Source of the DNA: Myxococcota bacterium
GTDB taxonomy: Bacteria; Myxococcota_A; Polyangia; HGW-17; JAJRWW01
Direction of reading: 5' to 3'
NCBI GenBank assembly: GCA_024276595.1
Contig: JAJRWW010000059.1
Coordinates: forward strand, 1-13,697
Length of the DNA: 13,697 bases
Shown: piece by piece, positions 6,658-13,697 of the stretch
How positions within the stretch are numbered: the stretch's first letter is position 1
Layout: the number at the start of each line of letters is the position of its first letter
Translations under genes and position numbers: made by a program
Notes under the pieces: model-generated
Seen by the model: the letters and a program-made list of their open reading frames with translations, nothing else
Told to the model about the DNA's origin: nothing
Database searches by the model: none

Positions 6658-8970
6658 ATGCTCTCGCTTGCCGAGCGGCTCCACGCTGCCGCTGTCGCGG
6701 AACCCATCATGACCTCCCACACCGAGCCGTCCCCAGGCGGTGCGCCTTCGCCCCAAAGCGCCCACGAGCCCTTGCAGACGACGTCGGACAAGGCGACGGT
6801 GCGGCGGACCTGGTGGGCCTCCCTTCTCTCGAGCGGACCCTTCGTGGGAGCGCTCATGGGGATTGTGGGCTTTTCTTGGGGTGTGGCTTCTCTGGGCAAC
6901 CTGAGCTACCTGGGCCAGGGCACCAAGGAGATCCGACAGCTCGCCATACGGGTCTACGGCGTGAGCGTGGCCCGGGAGCACCTCAAGCTCCTGGCCCTCT
7001 ACCTCGCCCTGGGCATGGCGGGCGGGCTGCTGGCCGCTGGCCTCTGTGGCGTCAGGGATCACCTCCGCGGCAGGGGGCCCGGGGGACCTGTCTGGCGCTC
7101 CTTCCGGTATGCGCTGGTCATCGGTGGGCTGCACCTCTTCTTCTTCCTCCGCTCGGTAATAGTCTACCCGCAGCTCTACGCCGAGTACATGTTCGACAAG
7201 GGAGGCTGGCGACGCGCCCTGCAGGTTGCCCTCACCGACCACGCCTCCCCGGGGCTGGTCGACCTGGCCGCCGTGACGGTGCTCTCCCTCTTCGCGCTGC
7301 TCCCCCTCGCGCCGCGCCTGGTGGTCGGGCTCAGGTCCTTCCGGCAGGGGGGTTGGCCCACCAGAGGACGGTTGCGTCCAGCCCTGCGGGTCCTGCTGGG
7401 CTGGGCGACACCCCTGGGGCTCCTCGCCGCGACCCTGCTGGGGCTCGCCCTGGCCACCGCCCCTCGCAGGGCGACAGGCAACAGGGGCCCCAACGTGCTG
7501 ATCATCGCGGTGGACAGCCTCAGAGCGGATCGGTTGGAGCTGGAAAAGTATCGGAGAGTGGCCCCTCGGTTGCAGCGCTTCGCCCGGCGGGGAGTGCGCT
7601 TCGCCAACGCGTACACGACCCTGGCCAGGACCTTCCCCTCCTGGACCACGATCCTCTCCGGTCGGGAGCCCCACAGCCACGGCATCCGCCACATGTTCCC
7701 CTCCTGGCGCGCCCGCGCCAGGGCCGGGCTGACCCTGCCGCTTCACCTTCGCCGGGCGGGCTTCGAGACCGCGGTGGTCTCCGACTACGCGGGCGAGATA
7801 TTTGGCCGCATCCCCATGGGGTGGCACCACAAGGACGTCTCCTCCTTCAGCTTCCACGAGATCATCCGCCAGCGGGTGCTCAAGGCCCACGCGCACCTGA
7901 TGCCCTACCTGGCCACCGGGCTCGGCCGCCGCCTGGCGCCCCCCATGGCCGGGCTGCCAGAGAACGCCGACCCGAGCATCATGGCCCGCCAGACCATCCG
8001 GATGCTCACCCGGGTGGCCAGCAAGGGGCGCTTCTTCATGGTGGCCTTCTTCTCGGCCTCCCACTTCCCCTACTCGGCTCCCTACCCGTACTACAAGCGC
8101 TTCACATCCCGCCGGTACGCGGGACCCTTTCGCTACCACAAGCAGCTCCTGCTCCAGGAGCGGGCCCCCACCAGGGCGGACATCACGCATATCAGGCAGC
8201 TCTACGACGGGACCGTCAGCGCCGCGGACGAGGCCATCGGAAGGGTGCTCGACCACCTGCACACCCTGGGCATCGCCGACAGGACCATCGTGGTGCTGAC
8301 CGCCGACCACGGGGAGAACCTCTACGAGCCCACCCTGGGCATGGGGCACGGAGACCATCTCCGAGGCGACGTGGCCACCAGGCTGCCGCTGGTGATCTAC
8401 GATCCCCTGAGCAAGCCCAGGCCCCGTCGGGTGGACGCGCTGGTGCGGGACGTGGACCTGGCGCCCACCCTGGCGGAGCTGGTGGGCAAGCCCCTTGGCG
8501 GTGACCTGGCCGGGCGCAGCCTGGTGGACCTCATGCGCGGCAGCGCCCGCAAGGTGCACGACGCGGTCTTCATGGAGACGGGCCTGTGGTTCACTCCCAG
8601 GCCCCAGGGGGTTGACCCGAAGCACCGCATGACCTATCCCCCTGCCCTCCACGGCCTGGTTGTCCTGGACACCAAGCGGGGTGGGGATCTCGTGCTGGAC
8701 CCGCGCTACGAGGAGCTGGTGGTGGTCGCCAAGCACCGGGCGATCCGCACCCGGCGCTGGAAGCTGGTCTACGTCCCGCTCTCCACGGGGGTCCAGCACC
8801 TGCTGTTCGACCTCGAGGCAGACCCTTTCTGCGCTCGGGACGTGGCCAGGGCCCACCCGAAGGTGGCCGCGCGCCTCGCCCGCCGCCTCACCCAATGGAT
8901 GCTCGGCGAGCCGGGCTCCCTTCGGGTGGGCGACTATGTGCTCCGGCCCCAGCGGGAGGAGAGACCATGA
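6658..8970 (+). CDS. Five-TM sulfatase-fold (alkaline phosphatase superfamily) membrane enzyme
   Basis: From the ATG at 6658 the product is 770 residues. Five hydrophobic segments lie at about 51-78, 108-131, 150-171, 201-224 and 243-266, followed by an exported sulfatase-fold domain from about 278. Motifs are NVLIIAVDSLRAD (metal Asp286), TLARTFPSWTTILSGREPHSHG with Thr325 where sulfatases have the Cys/Ser of C-x-P-S-R, and VVLTADHGE (Asp550, His551) followed by HGDHLRGD. Five TM helices plus a Thr nucleophile recall LtaS, EptA and OpgB enzymes, which move phosphoglycerol or phosphoethanolamine. However, the local T-x-P-S motif is sulfatase-like, and the substrate is unknown. The start is uncertain: ATG 6658 has GAGG very close (2 bases), ATG 6709 is an alternative, and codons before 6658 do not look coding. 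It overlaps the next gene by four bases (ATGA), implying coupled translation. Confidence 0.85.
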   Translation: MLSLAERLHAAAVAEPIMTSHTEPSPGGAPSPQSAHEPLQTTSDKATVRRTWWASLLSSGPFVGALMGIVGFSWGVASLGNLSYLGQGTKEIRQLAIRVYGVSVAREHLKLLALYLALGMAGGLLAAGLCGVRDHLRGRGPGGPVWRSFRYALVIGGLHLFFFLRSVIVYPQLYAEYMFDKGGWRRALQVALTDHASPGLVDLAAVTVLSLFALLPLAPRLVVGLRSFRQGGWPTRGRLRPALRVLLGWATPLGLLAATLLGLALATAPRRATGNRGPNVLIIAVDSLRADRLELEKYRRVAPRLQRFARRGVRFANAYTTLARTFPSWTTILSGREPHSHGIRHMFPSWRARARAGLTLPLHLRRAGFETAVVSDYAGEIFGRIPMGWHHKDVSSFSFHEIIRQRVLKAHAHLMPYLATGLGRRLAPPMAGLPENADPSIMARQTIRMLTRVASKGRFFMVAFFSASHFPYSAPYPYYKRFTSRRYAGPFRYHKQLLLQERAPTRADITHIRQLYDGTVSAADEAIGRVLDHLHTLGIADRTIVVLTADHGENLYEPTLGMGHGDHLRGDVATRLPLVIYDPLSKPRPRRVDALVRDVDLAPTLAELVGKPLGGDLAGRSLVDLMRGSARKVHDAVFMETGLWFTPRPQGVDPKHRMTYPPALHGLVVLDTKRGGDLVLDPRYEELVVVAKHRAIRTRRWKLVYVPLSTGVQHLLFDLEADPFCARDVARAHPKVAARLARRLTQWMLGEPGSLRVGDYVLRPQREERP

Positions 8971-11747
8971 CCCTGCCCCGGGGATCCGAGCTGCTGGTGA
9001 AGGCGTGGCGCGTGGCGCCCTACCTGCTCGTGGCCGCAGCGGTTCTCGCCCTTTTTTGGGCGGGGAGGCTGCCTGCCATGGCCCCACCACTGCCCAGGCC
9101 CGAAAGCTCCACCCGTGGCGGCGGCAAGAAAGGTCCACCCGGTCTGGCAAGGGCTCTCGGTCCCTCGGGCACCAGCGCATCCCACCGGAGGGCCTCCTCG
9201 CGCCGGCCCAGCGCCAGAGATGTCGCCTCCGAGACCATCGCCACCAGGCTGCTGGATCACCTGGCCAGCGCCCGCCGAGCACACCCCAACCTGGCCCGCG
9301 CCTACCGCCGCCTGGCCGTGGGCAAGGCAGCCCCTGGCCACTGGCGGCACTACGTGGATCCATGGTCCAGGCTGCCGGCCAGCCTGCGCCTGCTCAGGGT
9401 GCAGATGACCTTCGCCTTCCGGGACGTACGCTCCTACTGCCCGGACCAGGCACCAGGTGGTCGGTCGCCCGCCGCGGCCTCTGGCAGGGACCAGGGTCAC
9501 CTGCGCCGCCCGAGAGCCCGGCGGCGAAGGCATGGAGGCCCTCGCCAAGACGTCCGCCCACGTGGTGGCCGCCCCCATCGACCCCAGTTTGGGCGCGACA
9601 AGAGCATGAACAAGACCCCCGGGGTCAACGAGATGCGCCTCAGCCTCTTTGCCCCGACCCCCTCCTCCTTCACCTTCGCCGTCTCCCCTGGGCCTGGCGC
9701 CGCGCTCACCTTTGGCGCCGGCGTTCCGGCCAACGGGCCCCACGGGTCGGTGACCTTCCAGGTGGAGATCTCCAGGCCATCCTCCGCCGAGCCCCCAAAG
9801 GTGGTGGCCAGCTTCACCGTGGACAGGCGTGGGCGGCACCGCTGGCACGACCACCGGGTGGACCTCTCCCCCTGGTCTGGCTCGGACGTGCTGGTCACCC
9901 TCCGCACCAGGGGGCCCGCCGGAGCCCTGGCCTTCTGGTCCAACCCGCTCATCTGGCGCAGAGGTGCCCCCGCCCCCGGAAGAAACGTGATCTTCATCCT
10001 GATAGACACCCTGCGGGCCGACGGCGTGGGGAGGGTCTTCGGGGGCAGGCCGGTGACGCCCAATATCGACTCCCTGGGCAAACGTGGGGTGAGCTTCGAA
10101 AAGGCCTTCTCCATGGCTAGCTGGACCAGGTCCTCAATGCTGGGGATCTTCTCCAGCGAGCCCGTCACCCGTCACAGCTCTCCGCTCAACACCTCCCTGT
10201 GGCTGCGTCGCTCCTACATGCGGAAGCTGTATGAGCGCTGGCCCAGGCTCCTGACTCTTCACGTCAAGAGCCGGGGCTACTGGGTGGAGGCCATCGGCAA
10301 CAACTTCTTTCTGCCCGCCTTTACCCCCATCGGCTTTGACAGAGGGTTCGACCGGGTCACCGACATCAGGGCGCACCAGCACGACACCCCGGCCATCACC
10401 AGGGGAGCGGTGCGATTTCTGCGCGCTCACAGACACCGACCCTTCTTCTTGTACCTGCACTACGACGGCCCCCACCAGCCCTACCTCATGCCCAGAGGGT
10501 ACCGGGTGAGAGGAGCCATGGCACCGGGCGATCCGCACGACCTCACTTTCGAAAAGTACCTGGGAGAGGCCCGCTGGACCGACGCGAACCTCGGGCCCCT
10601 CTTCGCGGAGATCGCCCGGCTGGGCCTTTTCAAGGACACCGTGGTGGTGCTCACCGCGGACCACGGCGAGGTGTTCGACAGGGCCCATGACTACATCATC
10701 GGGCACAGGGGCAGCCGCACCCTGCACCGCCACGGCTGGTCACCCTACGAGGAGGTGCTGCACGTGCCCCTGATCCTGGTGGGGCCGGGGCTGCCGCCCG
10801 GCAGGCGCGTGCCCTACCCGGTGACCCACATGGACCTGGCCCCGACCCTGCTGGAGGCGGCCGGGCTGCCGCCCATGGCCGGCAGCATGGGGAGGAGCCT
10901 CCTGGGCGCAATCCAGAAAAGCAGGCGACCGCCCGAGCGACCCATCGCCGCGGTGGCGCGGTGGTCCTACGGGATCCGAGACGGCCGATGGCGCTACATC
11001 TACCGCCTCGGGCCCGGGCGCATCCTGCGCAGCCCACGACGACCCGAGCGGAAGGTCTACGTGGTGGACGAGCTTTACGACCTGCGAGCCGATCCCCGGG
11101 AGACCAGGAACCTGGCCAAGAAGCACCCAAAGCTGGTGGCCAGCCTGAGAAAAAAGCTCCTGGAGATGGTGGAGCCCGCCACCGGAGGATCCAGGGCCCA
11201 GCCCGAAGCCGGCCCCGGGCTACACCTCTCCATCCGACTCTGGGGAGGAAAGGACCACACCCTCTCCGGGTCCATCTCCTGCCCGGGATCGCTCCTGCTG
11301 CGCGGTCTGCTGGGCTCCAGCTCCAGCGCCACCTCGCAGCGCTCTGGCAGGCTGGAGCTGCGCCTCGCCAACACCGGCGGCCGACCAGCAGAGGCCGAGG
11401 TGGAGCTGCGGGGCTGCCCCTCCTCGTCCATCAGGCTGGCCCTGCGCCTGGATGGCAAGCCGCTGGAGACGAGCCAGGTGGTGGCGGGGCCCGCGGGGCT
11501 CGCGCTCATGCCCCAGCCACCCGATCGCCTTCCCTCGAACCGCCTCCCGGCCTTTGTGAGCCTGCGACCTCCCGTGCTCCTGGCCTCTCCCGTGCCCCGG
11601 GTGCACCTGTGGCTGGGCAGCACCTATCAGGAGGACCCGGACGCGGCAGTGGGCCAGGGTGCAGCCTCCAGGCTGGCAGACCAGATGCTCCGGGACGCAG
11701 GGTACTCCAGGGGCTCCACGGCAAAGGGCGCTCGCCCCACGCGCTGA
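8967..11747 (+). CDS. Single-TM sulfatase-fold enzyme with flanking beta domains; internal frame disturbance
   Basis: The ATG at 8967 overlaps the previous stop (ATGA) and follows GGAGGA, giving 926 residues. An N-terminal TM anchor (about 14-31) is followed by a low-complexity linker, a helical stretch, and a beta-rich domain (about 220-325). The sulfatase-fold domain (about 338-730) has FILIDTLRAD (Asp347), SWTRSS with Thr387 at the nucleophile position, HYDGPHQPY, and VVLTADHGEVF (Asp565, His566). A second beta-rich domain (about 750-885) follows. The usual Pro of x-P-S-R is Ser here. With Thr in place of Cys/Ser it should not be a formylglycine sulfatase, and the substrate is unknown. About 50 residues translated from roughly 9450-9600 are Arg/Gly-rich nonsense. 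Other frames read as protein there, consistent with three one-base losses that together restore the frame (see findings). The linker near 9110-9200 also has weak frame signal. Confidence 0.8.
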   Translation: MTLPRGSELLVKAWRVAPYLLVAAAVLALFWAGRLPAMAPPLPRPESSTRGGGKKGPPGLARALGPSGTSASHRRASSRRPSARDVASETIATRLLDHLASARRAHPNLARAYRRLAVGKAAPGHWRHYVDPWSRLPASLRLLRVQMTFAFRDVRSYCPDQAPGGRSPAAASGRDQGHLRRPRARRRRHGGPRQDVRPRGGRPHRPQFGRDKSMNKTPGVNEMRLSLFAPTPSSFTFAVSPGPGAALTFGAGVPANGPHGSVTFQVEISRPSSAEPPKVVASFTVDRRGRHRWHDHRVDLSPWSGSDVLVTLRTRGPAGALAFWSNPLIWRRGAPAPGRNVIFILIDTLRADGVGRVFGGRPVTPNIDSLGKRGVSFEKAFSMASWTRSSMLGIFSSEPVTRHSSPLNTSLWLRRSYMRKLYERWPRLLTLHVKSRGYWVEAIGNNFFLPAFTPIGFDRGFDRVTDIRAHQHDTPAITRGAVRFLRAHRHRPFFLYLHYDGPHQPYLMPRGYRVRGAMAPGDPHDLTFEKYLGEARWTDANLGPLFAEIARLGLFKDTVVVLTADHGEVFDRAHDYIIGHRGSRTLHRHGWSPYEEVLHVPLILVGPGLPPGRRVPYPVTHMDLAPTLLEAAGLPPMAGSMGRSLLGAIQKSRRPPERPIAAVARWSYGIRDGRWRYIYRLGPGRILRSPRRPERKVYVVDELYDLRADPRETRNLAKKHPKLVASLRKKLLEMVEPATGGSRAQPEAGPGLHLSIRLWGGKDHTLSGSISCPGSLLLRGLLGSSSSATSQRSGRLELRLANTGGRPAEAEVELRGCPSSSIRLALRLDGKPLETSQVVAGPAGLALMPQPPDRLPSNRLPAFVSLRPPVLLASPVPRVHLWLGSTYQEDPDAAVGQGAASRLADQMLRDAGYSRGSTAKGARPTR

Positions 11748-11748
11748 G

Positions 11749-11779
11749 TTGACAGCCAGCCCCCGTGCCGTCGTATACT
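11749..11779 (+). promoter_or_regulatory. Promoter-like sequence upstream of the cysteine-rich lipoprotein gene
   Basis: TTGACA (11749-11754, perfect -35) begins two bases after the stop of the sulfatase-like gene, and TATACT (11774-11779, 5/6 to the -10 consensus) follows after 19 bases, longer than the preferred 17. Transcription would start near 11786, about 36 bases before the GTG start. This suggests the lipoprotein gene is a separate unit even though it lies 74 bases downstream of the sulfatase-like pair. Confidence 0.5.
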
Positions 11780-11821
11780 GACCGAGATCCCCTGGTCCCT
11801 TGCACCCCTGGAGGTCCCTCA

Positions 11822-12592
11822 GTGACGCGACGAGGTCTTGCTCTGATTCCCATGTTGCTGCTGGCATCCAGCTCGGCGGGCGCCTGCCTGGAGCAGCCAC
11901 TCTCGTCGGAGGACTCCGGCGTCAACAACAACTCTGTCCTCCCCGACGGGGGCGGGGACGCGCGGGTCTCACCTGACGCCGCGGTGAGCTGCCAGCCTGA
12001 CGACCTGCTGCTCCAGCAGACCTGCGGGAGCGGTCAGAAATGCACCCTCGTCGACAGCCAGAGCCACGTTGGCTGCGCGCCGGCGGGCTTCACCTCGGCC
12101 TACTCTGCCTGCTCCAACACGCGCACCTGCTCCTCGCCCGACCGCTGCGCAGACGACTGCTCCCTCTGGTCGCTCTGCAGCGACGCCGCAGAGCCGGGGA
12201 GCTTTGTCTGCCTCCCCTTCTGCGAGGAGCTGGGGGCGCCCTGTCTCAACGGCAAGTGCACCTACTCGGTGGCCCTCGCCGGTGGGGGCAACGCCTACCT
12301 ATGCGCCCCGGCGGATGGCTGCGACCCGGTGACAAACAGCGGCTGTGGAGCCGGAGAGGACTGCTACCTGGACCGCACCGGGGGAGGGCTGACCTTCTGC
12401 GTGTCCGGGGCCGGCTCCCTCCCCGCTGGCTCCCTGTGCACGGACGACTACGCGTGCCAGCCCGGCATGACCTGCTTCGGCCCGGTGGGCAGCGGGACCT
12501 GCTACCCCCTGTGCCACGCCGGCAACGACACGGAGTGCGGCGCGGTGCTCTGCACCGAGATCCCCAACACCGACTACGGTATCTGCCTCTAG
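11822..12592 (+). CDS. Cysteine-rich secreted lipoprotein
   Basis: A GTG at 11822 with GGAGG seven bases upstream gives 256 residues starting (f)MTRRGLALIPMLLLASSSAG, followed by Ala and Cys. The frame is open further upstream, but that part has no ribosome site and would bury the signal peptide. The N-terminus is a lipoprotein signal with a relaxed lipobox (AGAC), then an Asp/Asn/Gly-rich linker containing DSGVNNN and DGGGDA. The mature domain has about 26 cysteines, mostly as short CxxC-like or CGxGxxC units (TCGSGQKC, GCGAGEDC, TCFGPVGSGTC), implying many disulfides in an oxidising compartment, so probably surface or periplasmic. It resembles the cysteine-rich lipoproteins common in Myxococcota-type genomes, but no named family or binding partner is recognised. 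It is convergent with the SprT-like gene (22-base gap). Confidence 0.8.
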   Translation: MTRRGLALIPMLLLASSSAGACLEQPLSSEDSGVNNNSVLPDGGGDARVSPDAAVSCQPDDLLLQQTCGSGQKCTLVDSQSHVGCAPAGFTSAYSACSNTRTCSSPDRCADDCSLWSLCSDAAEPGSFVCLPFCEELGAPCLNGKCTYSVALAGGGNAYLCAPADGCDPVTNSGCGAGEDCYLDRTGGGLTFCVSGAGSLPAGSLCTDDYACQPGMTCFGPVGSGTCYPLCHAGNDTECGAVLCTEIPNTDYGICL

Positions 12593-12614
12593 CCCACCAC
12601 GCCTGCAGCACAGG

Positions 12615-13466
12615 TCAGAAGTACAGCAGCCGGTTGAGGTTCTCCCGCTCCCAGCGCTCGGAGGCCTCTGCCCACTCGAACTGCGCCTCGTGGGCGCGGA
12701 AGGCTGGGGTGTGGAAGTGGTGACGGCCGTTGACGACCGGGATCTCGTGCACCTCGTGGAGCATCTCGTGGAAGACCACCGACTCCAGGAAGAACCGCGG
12801 CACAAAGGAGCGATCCAGGGAGGAGTGGATGCGAATCAACCGGTCCTCGATGGCGTAGGAGCCCATCTTGACGCTTCGGTGGCGCCGGGCCGGTCGATTG
12901 CTGCGCCTGCCCCAGGTGATGGCAGCCTGGATGCGCCCCCCGAAGTAGCGCTCGTTCAGGCTGTCGAAGATCTCCTGGAGGTCAAAGAACTGACCCACGG
13001 TGCTTAGCTTCGGCGGTCGCCTGGGCGGCGGCAGGGAGTGGCGAATCTTGTGCTGGTGCTTGTCGATGAAGGCGTTGATGAGGGCGGACGCCTCGGCGTC
13101 GTTGCGCGCAATGTACCGGGCCAGCGCCCGCACGATCCTGGGCTCGGCGTCCACGAACATGTGGTGCAGCCGGGCCTCGAACCGCCCCCTGGCCCGCTTC
13201 ACGGAGATGATGCTGTAGCGGTTGTCCGTGACGGTGACCTCCAGCTCGCCGCGCAGGTGAGCGCCGATGCGTCGCTCCAGGCGCAGGCGAGCCGCCTCGT
13301 CTATCTTGCGGGCCAGCGGGAGCTTACCCTGGCGGGCATTCTCGCGAGGGGTGGGGCGGGCGTTTCTCGGGGCCCGGCCGCGGGTGGACGAGCGGCGACG
13401 CCGGGGGCCCTGCTGGGGCCGACCTGAAAATCCGAACAGTAGCTGCTCGCCCGCTGACTGCCTCAA
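12615..13466 (-). CDS. SprT-like zinc metallopeptidase domain protein
   Basis: The 283-residue product has a C-terminal SprT-like metallopeptidase core: an FDSLNERYFGGRI helix (about 167-179), ITWGRR, RLIRIHSSLD, and the zinc motif VVFHEMLHEVHE (His233, Glu234, His237). A second element HHFHTPAF has His252 as probable third ligand, in place of the usual H-G-x-x-F. This is the SprT/Spartan fold, known in eukaryotes for cleaving DNA-protein crosslinks; bacterial SprT-like proteins are mostly uncharacterised. Residues about 15-60 are very basic and Pro/Arg-rich, consistent with nucleic-acid binding, and no signal peptide is evident, so it is probably cytoplasmic. The start is TTG at 13466; no ATG or GTG lies upstream before an in-frame TAA, and the ribosome site is weak, so the N-terminus is uncertain. 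Confidence 0.75.
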   Translation of the reverse strand: MRQSAGEQLLFGFSGRPQQGPRRRRSSTRGRAPRNARPTPRENARQGKLPLARKIDEAARLRLERRIGAHLRGELEVTVTDNRYSIISVKRARGRFEARLHHMFVDAEPRIVRALARYIARNDAEASALINAFIDKHQHKIRHSLPPPRRPPKLSTVGQFFDLQEIFDSLNERYFGGRIQAAITWGRRSNRPARRHRSVKMGSYAIEDRLIRIHSSLDRSFVPRFFLESVVFHEMLHEVHEIPVVNGRHHFHTPAFRAHEAQFEWAEASERWERENLNRLLYF

Positions 13467-13697
13467 GATCGCAACCCCGATGATTGGAAATACCCTGTGA
13501 AAATCAAAGCGTTATCTATCTTGCGTGGGTTCGTCCATCTGCCAGTCAGTCTACCGCGAAGTGGGCTGGCAGGCAACTTTCCGTGAGTGCCCAAGAAAGA
13601 GGCGTATTTCAGCCGCTGTGACCCACAACACCTGAAGCAGTTGTCAAAGGATTGTGGAAAAAGCGGCCGTTTTTTTTGCAGTGGGACCGGCAGGCCC
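13467..13697. other. Intergenic end of window, no gene recognised
   Basis: These 231 bases lie upstream of the SprT-like gene and reach the window edge. They are more AT-rich than the genes. They contain an inverted repeat (CTGCCAG at 13539-13545 with CTGGCAG at 13566-13572, 20-base spacing) and an 8-T run at 13670-13677 after CGGCCG. The repeat could be an operator for the SprT-like gene, but its position alone does not establish that. Confidence 0.5.

Noticed and set aside
6547..9363. Very long open frame (938 codons) on the minus strand opposite the first sulfatase-like gene
   Set aside because: It is antisense to a gene with clear catalytic motifs. Its composition (Gly, Pro, Arg, His, Gln runs) is what GC-rich codon bias produces in the opposite strand, and no domain is visible.
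13619..13647. TTGACA on the minus strand as a -35 box for the SprT-like gene
   Set aside because: No -10-like hexamer lies 16-19 bases downstream.
13658..13677. A5-g-CGGCCG-T8 element as an intrinsic terminator
   Set aside because: The stem is almost all A-T apart from a GC centre that must serve as the loop, so it would be weak. No gene ending here is visible.

Overview
The window is GC-rich bacterial DNA with strong G/C preference at codon third positions. The genes suggest a member of the Myxococcota or a related deltaproteobacterial-type lineage. They include lipoproteins with short Asn/Asp/Gly-rich linkers just after the lipobox, a cysteine-rich secreted lipoprotein, a zinc ribbon plus GYF protein, and several membrane-anchored hypothetical proteins. 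No single marker fixes the taxon, so this is an inference. No rRNA, tRNA, CRISPR array, transposase or integrase was found.

Layout, left to right. Positions 1-102 (minus) hold the first 34 codons of a lipoprotein that runs off the window, with a plausible promoter upstream. Positions 103-687 hold no clear gene except a doubtful 35-codon ORF. Positions 688-1941 (minus) encode a membrane-anchored zinc-ribbon protein with a C-terminal PQQ-like beta-propeller. A 473-base gap then carries a hairpin and the promoter of an OmpA/MotB-like lipoprotein (2415-3197, plus). This converges on a large hypothetical exported protein (3264-5054, minus). Divergent from that gene is a zinc-ribbon/GYF_2/proline-rich/C-terminal-TM protein (5273-6067, plus). 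It converges, with an 18-base gap, on a small secreted hypothetical protein (6086-6550, minus).

From 6658 to 11747 (plus) two large sulfatase-fold (alkaline phosphatase superfamily) enzymes form a translationally coupled pair with an ATGA overlap. The first has five TM helices and the second a single N-terminal TM anchor. Both appear to carry Thr rather than Cys/Ser at the nucleophile position, which argues against formylglycine sulfatases and leaves phospho-group transfer or hydrolysis on envelope polymers as a hypothesis. The second gene shows an unusual triple reading-frame switch at about 9445-9603. A cysteine-rich lipoprotein (11822-12592, plus) follows from its own promoter-like sequence. 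It converges on an SprT-like HExxH metallopeptidase (12615-13466, minus). The last 231 bases have no recognisable gene.

Most of the products appear to work at the cell envelope: lipoproteins, a peptidoglycan-binding OmpA domain, exported propellers, and two membrane-anchored sulfatase-fold enzymes. Apart from the two sulfatase-like genes, gene order and orientation (many convergent and divergent pairs) do not suggest one operon or a single dedicated system.
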